Below, in pieces: positions 57,693 through 64,000 of a stretch of DNA of 64,000 bases. A program made the position numbers and the translations under genes. This DNA comes from Phycomyces blakesleeanus NRRL 1555(-). Taxonomy: Eukaryota; Mucoromycota; Mucoromycetes; Mucorales; Phycomycetaceae. Position 1 is the stretch's first letter, and every line of letters begins with the position of its first letter. The stretch is taken from the NCBI RefSeq assembly GCF_001638985.1, contig NW_017265150.1:372001-436000 (forward strand). Reading direction: 5' to 3'. Below the pieces are notes generated by a model. The model had not been told where the DNA came from, made no database searches, and saw only the letters and a list, made by a program, of their open reading frames with translations.

Positions 57693-59420
57693 TATGTGAT
57701 TTTGTATTCCAAAAACACAAAAATGTGTATAACAGTAACAGGTACTACTATGGTACAGACAGTATATATATATATATATGTGTGTGTGTCGCTCAACTTT
57801 TCTTTTATAATTCTAACTAGAACTGGAACTGTAGTATATTAGAGCGTAAAGTACACAAAGTATCAAGTAACTTACAAATGAAATTGTACCTGTCAAAAAA
57901 AAAAAACAAAACAAAAATACCCTGACACAAAAACTAAAAAGTCCATATTTATTTAAGCAAAGACTTACTAAAAGCCATGACAGAAGAATAGTCCTCCCAT
58001 ATAAAACAATCTACTAATAAAGACACCCACATATATTTACAAAGAAGTCTTGGAATTTATTACATCTTTTTTCTTTTCTTTTCATATATATATATACTCG
58101 AACTACATCAACTACATGAGAAGATAAAATAAAATATTGATATTGGTAATGGTAATGGTAATGGTAATGACCGAGGTTATATAAATTAAACCAGAAAAGC
58201 TTTATATATATATATAATCTTTGATATTTAAATGTCAAAATGTCATTTATACTTTTAATCTATAGACAAGCAACAGGTAAGATTCAAGTACACCCTATGT
58301 AACCACAGCAACAGAATAATAATAATTCTTATATATTGGAAACAGAAATATTTTCTTGATGGCAATTAATAATTCTTTTGATTAATAATCCATCAATTAT
58401 ATCATTAAACAGAAACTAAAATACAAAGAATGACAATATTCATATGTATATATATAAATACTGACTGTAGTTTAACCTTGTACAATAGAGATAAAGAGAG
58501 AATAAGTGACGACTTATGCATCTTTCAAACCAGCTTGCATTAGTTTCAAAATAAAGTTAAAAAGGTACACTTAGTAATAAGCCGTTCGTTCAGTTAAAGG
58601 AGCTCACCTGGAATCACAAGAGGTCTTTTGACTTTTTTTTTTAAAAAAAAAATTAATCTGTTTCCCTGGAAACCACCATTATCTTATATACACACATCAA
58701 AATGTATCTATGTATGTAGAATCACGGTTTGATTTGGACATATGATTTTCTTTTTAATTCACTCACTCTACAGCCAACCAACCCACCCCTGTCCCATTTA
58801 TCCTCGAGACCTTTGTTCTTTACACCAAAAATATAATTGACTTGTGATTGAACTGTAAGAGTTTAAAAATATTTTTGATTGACAGCCTTCACTATTAAAG
58901 AGTCATCAGCACCAAAAATAAAATAAAAAAATTAAAAAATTAAAAAAAAAAAAAGAAGGGGGGAATAATAATTGAATTTTAATTTTTTAATTTTTCAATT
59001 TTTTTTTTATAAAAAAAAAAGTAGATATACAAATGATGATTTATCTAAAGCAGAAAGAAGAAAGAAGAAAAAAAAAGGAAAGCAAGTATTTGTCAGCACT
59101 CAGGAAAATGCTCGCAATAATACGCACATACACGTACACACACTTCGCTGTCTAAAATCATGATCTGCTAAATTTCTATTGGCTGTAGAGGTAAAAGTGA
59201 CTTTTTTGTGCTTTGGCTCTTACTTTTGTGTGTTTGTTTGTGGATTAAGGGCGCTTCTTTAAATTGAGATCTACTTTTCTTAATATTTTTTTTTCCTTCT
59301 TCAGCCTGGTCTTTGCATCTCTCTCTCTCTCTTTCTCTCTCTCCTTCACTCTTCTTTTTTTTTTAATCATTAAAAACAACAACAAGCATCTACATACAAA
59401 TTTATATATAAAACTATCAA
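57693..59420. other. intergenic region before the glutathione gene
   Basis: AT-rich; (GGTAAT)n near 58145-58170, a T10A10 tract at 58633-58652, and a CT-rich leader at 59310-59350 before the ATG at 59421. No gene seen. Confidence 0.4.
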
Positions 59421-62100
59421 ATGGGTCTTTTGTCACTTGGAACACCACTTCACTGGAAAGAAGCCAAAACACACGCTGATCACGTCCGCTCCCACGGTAT
59501 CGATCAATTCCTTCATATCTATCATAGTCAAAAGGGCCAGAAGAAGCAGTGCTTGCTATGGGGTGACGAGGTAATAACAATAACAGTAAAATTCAGCATA
59601 TAAAACAAAAGAGAGAGAGAGAGTACCTAGCGTATTGGCAAAGTCTCACACACAAGATCTATTTGTCTTTGTGTATTAGGTTGAGTATGTTGTGGTTGAT
59701 GTGGATGAAAAGGCAAAACGAACAAGACTTTCTCTTCGCGTATTCGAGGTACTGGCCGAACTTCAGGTTGCAGAACAAGAGTATCTGGAAGGCAAAACAA
59801 AGTAAGTACTGGATATGGATATGGATATAAGCTATAGTCAACGACAAAGACAAGAACAAAAAACAAGTCAGATAGAGAGATAAAAAGAGATTACTACTAT
59901 GGATGATTGGAAGAAAACAAGATAACTTATCAATAATTATATTATCCGTACTTCTTTATCTTGTCTCTTTTTTTTATAGGGTAGTACCAGATGCTCTCTG
60001 GAGACCAGAATATGGAAGATTCATGATTGAAGGCACACCAGGAGAGCCCTATGGCGCCACATTCCAAGATCTATTGACAGTCGAACCCAGCATGAAGCTC
60101 AGAAGACGTCTCGCATTGGCTGCCATGAAACCAAATGAAAAGCCGATGACTCTTGTCAACTACCCTCGTCTCGGTTGCCCCGATGAATTAGTACCTCCTC
60201 ATGAGCCCAATGGTAAAGCATGCCAGAGTATGTTTGTACCGGACGAGATCATCAATCCTCATGCAAGATTCCCGTAAGTTACACCACATATATCCTTATC
60301 GTAAAGGAGTATATGAATTTGTATATAAGAGCACAAAGAGCTTAAAATGATACCATCTTGTCTTTTTTTTTAAAAAAAATAAATTCACAGAACATTAACG
60401 GCAAATATTCGCCGTCGTCGTGGTGCAAAGGTGGAGATCAATGTTCCAATCTTCCATGACACCAAAACCCCAAAACCTTTTATCGATCCTACCGTCCTGT
60501 GGGACAGAACCTTGTTTAAGCACGACAAGGAAGCAAAGGAAGGTGCTGCCAAGCCTGATCATATCTACATGGATGCCATGGCTTTTGGAATGGGCTGCTG
60601 CTGTCTCCAGATCACTTTCCAGGCCTGTAATGTAGATGAGGCCAGACGTCTTTATGACCAGTTGGCCCCAATGACTCCCGTGATGGTAACAAAAAAATAT
60701 ATATTTGTTTTGGTGTTTTGGATACAAGAAAATTTTGTGTGTACATTTATTTATTTATTTCTTAGTTGGCCTTGACTGCTGCTGCACCCATCTTCAGAGG
60801 CTATCTTGCCGATGTAGATTGCCGTTGGAATGTAATTGCTGCCGCAGTAGATGATCGCACACGCGAAGAAAGAGGATTGGAGGTTAGTAAGCTGTCTGTA
60901 TTGAAGTGATATAACAGGATTAAATGTGTATTCAAATAAGGAGGCTGATATGAATATTAATGATTTATTTATAGCCCTTGAAAAACAACCGATTTGTCAT
61001 AAACAAGTCCCGCTACGACTCCATCGACACCTATCTCTCCACAGATCCAATCAACAAGCCCAAGTACAATGATCTGGACTTGGTGTACGATCACGACATT
61101 TACGATAAACTGCGAAAGAACGACGTCGATGATCTGTTGGCAAAACATGTGTCGCACTTGTTTATCCGTGATCCTCTGGTAATCTTTAAGGAGCTGTTGG
61201 ATCAAGATGACACAAAATCTTCTGATCATTTTGAAGTAAGTAAAGTGACCTTATTAGTGGAACTCTATAGTTTATCATCCTCTTCTTCATATATATATAT
61301 ATGAATATAAAGCTTAAATACATCAATCTGTGACTTTATATGCTTTACACAAACAGAATCTTCAATCAACCAACTGGCAGACCGTTCGCTTCAAACCCCC
61401 ACCACCAAACTCTGATATCGGATGGCGCGTTGAGTTTAGAAGTATGGAAGTTCAGCTTACAGACTTTGAAAATGCTGCATTCTCCGTCTTTATCGTCCTG
61501 TTGACTCGTGTTATCCTCAGTTATGGCCTAAACCTTTATATCCCCATTTCAAAGGTAGAACCCTATACCGTGATTTACGGATGTTTAATGTTCTAATATC
61601 TTTAACCTCAATTTTCTTTTGCATCTCTTTGTGTGTGTGGGCTTAAGATTGACATCAATATGCAAACGGCTCAAAAACGAGGAGCTGTCTTGAACGAAAA
61701 ATTCTACTTTAGAAAGAACATCTTTAATTCTCATTCAGATACCCAGAATGAAGACGATGACGATGAATACGAACTTATGACTGTGAACGAGATCATCAAC
61801 GGCAAGGAAAATGGATTTACTGGATTTGTGCCTTTAATCCACCATTACCTCGAGAGTACAAACATCGATGTCCAGACTCGCTGCAAACTTTCAAGCTATC
61901 TGTCACTCATCAGCCGCCGTGCTAGTGGTGAGCTGATGACAGGAGCAGCATACCTGCGACAGTTTGTAATGAACCACCCGGCCTACAAACATGATTCGGT
62001 TGTTTCTCCAGAAATCACCTTTGATTTGGTAGAGACAGTCGATAAGATTGCAAAAGGCGAACTCAAGGTTCCCGAACTCTTGGGTAACTTTGCCGCATAA
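59421..62100 (+). CDS. GSH1: glutamate-cysteine ligase catalytic subunit
   Basis: Eight exons: 59421-59570, 59680-59801, 59980-60273, 60391-60685, 60766-60882, 60975-61235, 61357-61554, 61648-62100; 629 aa. It forms gamma-glutamylcysteine from Glu, Cys and ATP, the rate-limiting step of glutathione synthesis, in the cytosol. Family signatures: [16 protein letters not shown] at the N-terminus, [30 protein letters not shown] (about 98-116), [35 protein letters not shown] (about 248-266), [18 protein letters not shown], and [20 protein letters not shown]. An acidic loop ([10 protein letters not shown]) precedes the C-terminal helices. All joins keep the frame. Length is near human GCLC (637 aa). 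Converges on the SCYL1-like gene. Confidence 0.97.
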
Positions 62101-62589
62101 CAAAACGAGCAAAACATCCTTTCCATATTTTCTTTCTATTTTATCATTCTTTCTTTCTGTTTTGCATAATTCTTTTCTCGTTCATGAGAATCAGAACCAA
62201 AACCTCCATTACACGTCTCAAATTTCAAATGTCCTCTTATTCCTTTCCCACGCCTGCTTTCTTCCTTTCTTCTTCTCATCCTTCAATGTTCTGTTCTGTT
62301 CATCTTCACTTTCTTTAGATACTTTCTTTTTTCTTTTTCTTATTGATCTTCTTTAGTTAATAGTCAAATTAACCTACTATAGATCGTACAGATAAAATCA
62401 AAATCAAAATCAAAATCAAAATCATAGTATAATAATAATCATTACTACTACTACTACTACAACAACAACAATAACAACTAATAACAATATAATAATAAAG
62501 GCCAAGAAAGAGCCAGTATTTTTGTGTTTTGGTGCTGATTGGTCTGCATATAAATGTGTATTTTTATTGTTTTATTGGTTTTATTGATT
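62101..62589. other. convergent intergenic region
   Basis: 3' flanks of two converging genes, pyrimidine-rich, with an AAAATC hexamer repeat at about 62396-62424 and ACT/ACA trinucleotide repeats at 62443-62475. Nothing else seen. Confidence 0.45.
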
Positions 62590-64000
62590 TTATATCTTTT
62601 TGGCCCCAATGCCAGACTTTTTCTTGTCTCGAAGCTCAGCCAATCTCAATCTGCGCTCATCTCTCCTTCGTTCCATTTCCGCTTTTCGGTCAGCTACACT
62701 CTGTGCACTTGATCCCTGCTGCGAGTCTCTCACAGTTGTTGCTGTAGTAGTAGTAGTAGTTGTTGTTGTTGCTGCTGCTGCTGCTACTGACTTGAAGAAA
62801 CTATCTGTGTCTGGCTCTATACTATAATCAACCTTCTTTGATCCACCTACTCCTGCTCCTGCTCCTCCAAGTTGCATCGAAGTTCCTGCCTTGTGGGCCA
62901 TGGACGTTGAGCCAAATGAGCCCATTGTCTTTTTAGGAGAAACAGACATTGTATAGAGTGGTTCTGACTTTGCAGTCTCCAAAGGCTCCCATGTGTCTTG
63001 TAAATCTTCCAGTGGTTCATCATCACCCCAGCCTCCTCCATTCTCTTCTTCTTCTTCTACTCCATAGCTACTATTGTTATTATAATTTACTGCTGGCTGT
63101 GGTTTGAAAAGCTGGTTGCTTGTTGCCGAATTTTCAACTGTTGTTGGAGAGAATGAGGGTGTGCTGATAACAGCCGGAGGAGAAGTAATATCGCCAACTG
63201 GTGACGCAAAGCGAGCACCGATCGAAGACACAGCCCAGCCTGCCAGACCTTTGGTTGCCCCACCCAATACTCCTGACATGGTCAATGCCAATGCTGCTTG
63301 TTGCATTGAGCTTTCGGGCTGTGTTCCATTTGGCGATAATGCTGATTGTGATTGTGATCCGTTTGATGTACCACTGCCAGCAGGAGAAGCAGCAGATTGC
63401 TGCTGAGGTACGATGGCAGTATCTGGCATATGGTCAGCAAAGTCCTGCAGTCGGTTTATAAAGCATGTCATGGTCTTGAAGGCCTGGACACGCACCGGCT
63501 TTTCCTTGTCTATCAGGACAAGCGAGACACAAGGCACGATTCTGGTCGAACAGTCTTGAGCATCGTAGTATTCTGATGTGGCCGCCAGAGCCATCAGGGC
63601 CGCAATGCGTGCGTGGTGGAATCCGTCCCTGAGACTGCGGGTGAATGCTGGCACAAGCACTTTCTTGCGCGTGCCTTCCTCAAGATGCCGGGCTATCTTT
63701 CCTAAGCAGATCGTGGTGTTTGTCCGGATCCCGGGCTCGTCGTCCATCTGCAGCTTGGCCAGGTACTTCAAGAGCTCGTAGTTGATAATCTTGTCGCTTA
63801 GTTTAGGGACCAGCAACAGGACGGATTTGATGGTGTGTTCTCGGATCAGAGGCACCGTGTCCGTGAAGCCGGTGGCAACGTTGGGAAAGATCTGGGTGGC
63901 GACTGCCTTTGCGGGAATGTGGTCGATGAACTTTGGCATGTTTTCCAAGAGACTGACACGAATAGCACGATCAGGGGATGCAAACATCCTTGTAATCGGA
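62590..64000 (-). CDS. SCY1-like pseudokinase protein (SCYL1/Cex1), C-terminal part, cut by the window end
   Basis: Minus strand; stop at 62592-62590, open to the window edge (469 codons visible, no intron). The first residues, PITRMFASPDRAIR, continue an ORF outside the window, so the Met at 63987 is not the start. The HEAT-repeat region is unmistakable for SCYL1/Cex1: SLLENMPKFIDHIPAKAV, IFPNVATGFTDTVPLIRE, KYLAKLQMDDEPGIRTNTT, CLGKIARHLEEGTRKKVL. These proteins have an N-terminal pseudokinase domain (outside the window) and act in COPI traffic and tRNA export. The tail is low complexity: GLAGWAVSSIGARFASP, DLQDTWEPLE, a run of about 16 mostly Thr/Ala codons (62740-62790), and a basic coiled coil ending SGIGAKKI. 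Confidence 0.93.
   Translation of the reverse strand, partial: PITRMFASPDRAIRVSLLENMPKFIDHIPAKAVATQIFPNVATGFTDTVPLIREHTIKSVLLLVPKLSDKIINYELLKYLAKLQMDDEPGIRTNTTICLGKIARHLEEGTRKKVLVPAFTRSLRDGFHHARIAALMALAATSEYYDAQDCSTRIVPCVSLVLIDKEKPVRVQAFKTMTCFINRLQDFADHMPDTAIVPQQQSAASPAGSGTSNGSQSQSALSPNGTQPESSMQQAALALTMSGVLGGATKGLAGWAVSSIGARFASPVGDITSPPAVISTPSFSPTTVENSATSNQLFKPQPAVNYNNNSSYGVEEEEENGGGWGDDEPLEDLQDTWEPLETAKSEPLYTMSVSPKKTMGSFGSTSMAHKAGTSMQLGGAGAGVGGSKKVDYSIEPDTDSFFKSVAAAAATTTTTTTTTATTVRDSQQGSSAQSVADRKAEMERRRDERRLRLAELRDKKKSGIGAKKI

Overview
This is a fungal nuclear window. All protein genes are eukaryotic and split by short introns of about 50-190 bp (GTAAGT/GTATGT donors, TAG/CAG acceptors). Coding DNA is moderately GC-rich; the DNA between genes is very AT-rich and full of microsatellites. 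A rhizoferrin-type (NIS) siderophore synthetase, a saccharopepsin, a Kre9-like wall protein and a resolvase-like repeat gene together point to Mucoromycota, probably Mucorales; that assignment is inference. Exon boundaries were worked out by hand from splice sites, reading-frame continuity and remembered family motifs. No database search was run.

Left part (1-19.1 kb), all on the + strand: rhizoferrin-synthetase-like NIS enzyme (360-2778), mitochondrial hydroxyacid-oxoacid transhydrogenase (3508-5554), a Tc1/mariner-like non-autonomous transposon (6776-7484), an F-box/beta-propeller-like protein with a GC-AG intron (7794-9668), a small unknown protein (10732-11130), a chain of frame-shifted coding fragments (12158-12671), ribosomal protein eL6 (12690-13511), a DUF2433-type metallophosphoesterase fused to an RRM and RG-rich tail (14932-17322) and a vacuolar pepsin (17638-19112).

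Middle (19.5-47.9 kb): a 2,352-codon intronless ORF, possibly EPG5-like (19571-26629); a gene-poor stretch with decayed coding fragments (26.6-30.2 kb); a Kre9/Knh1-like GPI protein with an 11-nt exon (30250-31353); Mediator subunit Med20 (minus, 31777-32689); a small protein with a duplicated Cys/His motif (34090-34500); nicotinate phosphoribosyltransferase (minus, 34991-36488); a secreted Cys-rich GPI-type protein (41037-42008); and a Lag1-type ceramide synthase (minus, 46168-47836).

Right part (47.9-64 kb): a repeat-rich, gene-empty tract with an approximately 0.8-kb direct duplication. It is followed by a nested transposon complex (54375-57692): a Tc1/mariner-derived element with about 460-bp inverted arms carries a serine-recombinase-like ORF and is interrupted in its right end by a second element with perfect 25-bp inverted repeats and a TCA duplication. 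Glutamate-cysteine ligase (59421-62100) and the C-terminal part of a SCYL1/Cex1-like protein (minus, running off the window end) close the region.

The genes do not form an obvious pathway cluster; this looks like ordinary fungal gene order (siderophore synthesis, mitochondrial and redox metabolism, NAD salvage, sphingolipids, cell wall, vacuole, transcription and trafficking). The most unusual structures are the nested transposon complex, the metallophosphoesterase-RRM fusion, the micro-exons, and the frame-broken gene directly in front of eL6.
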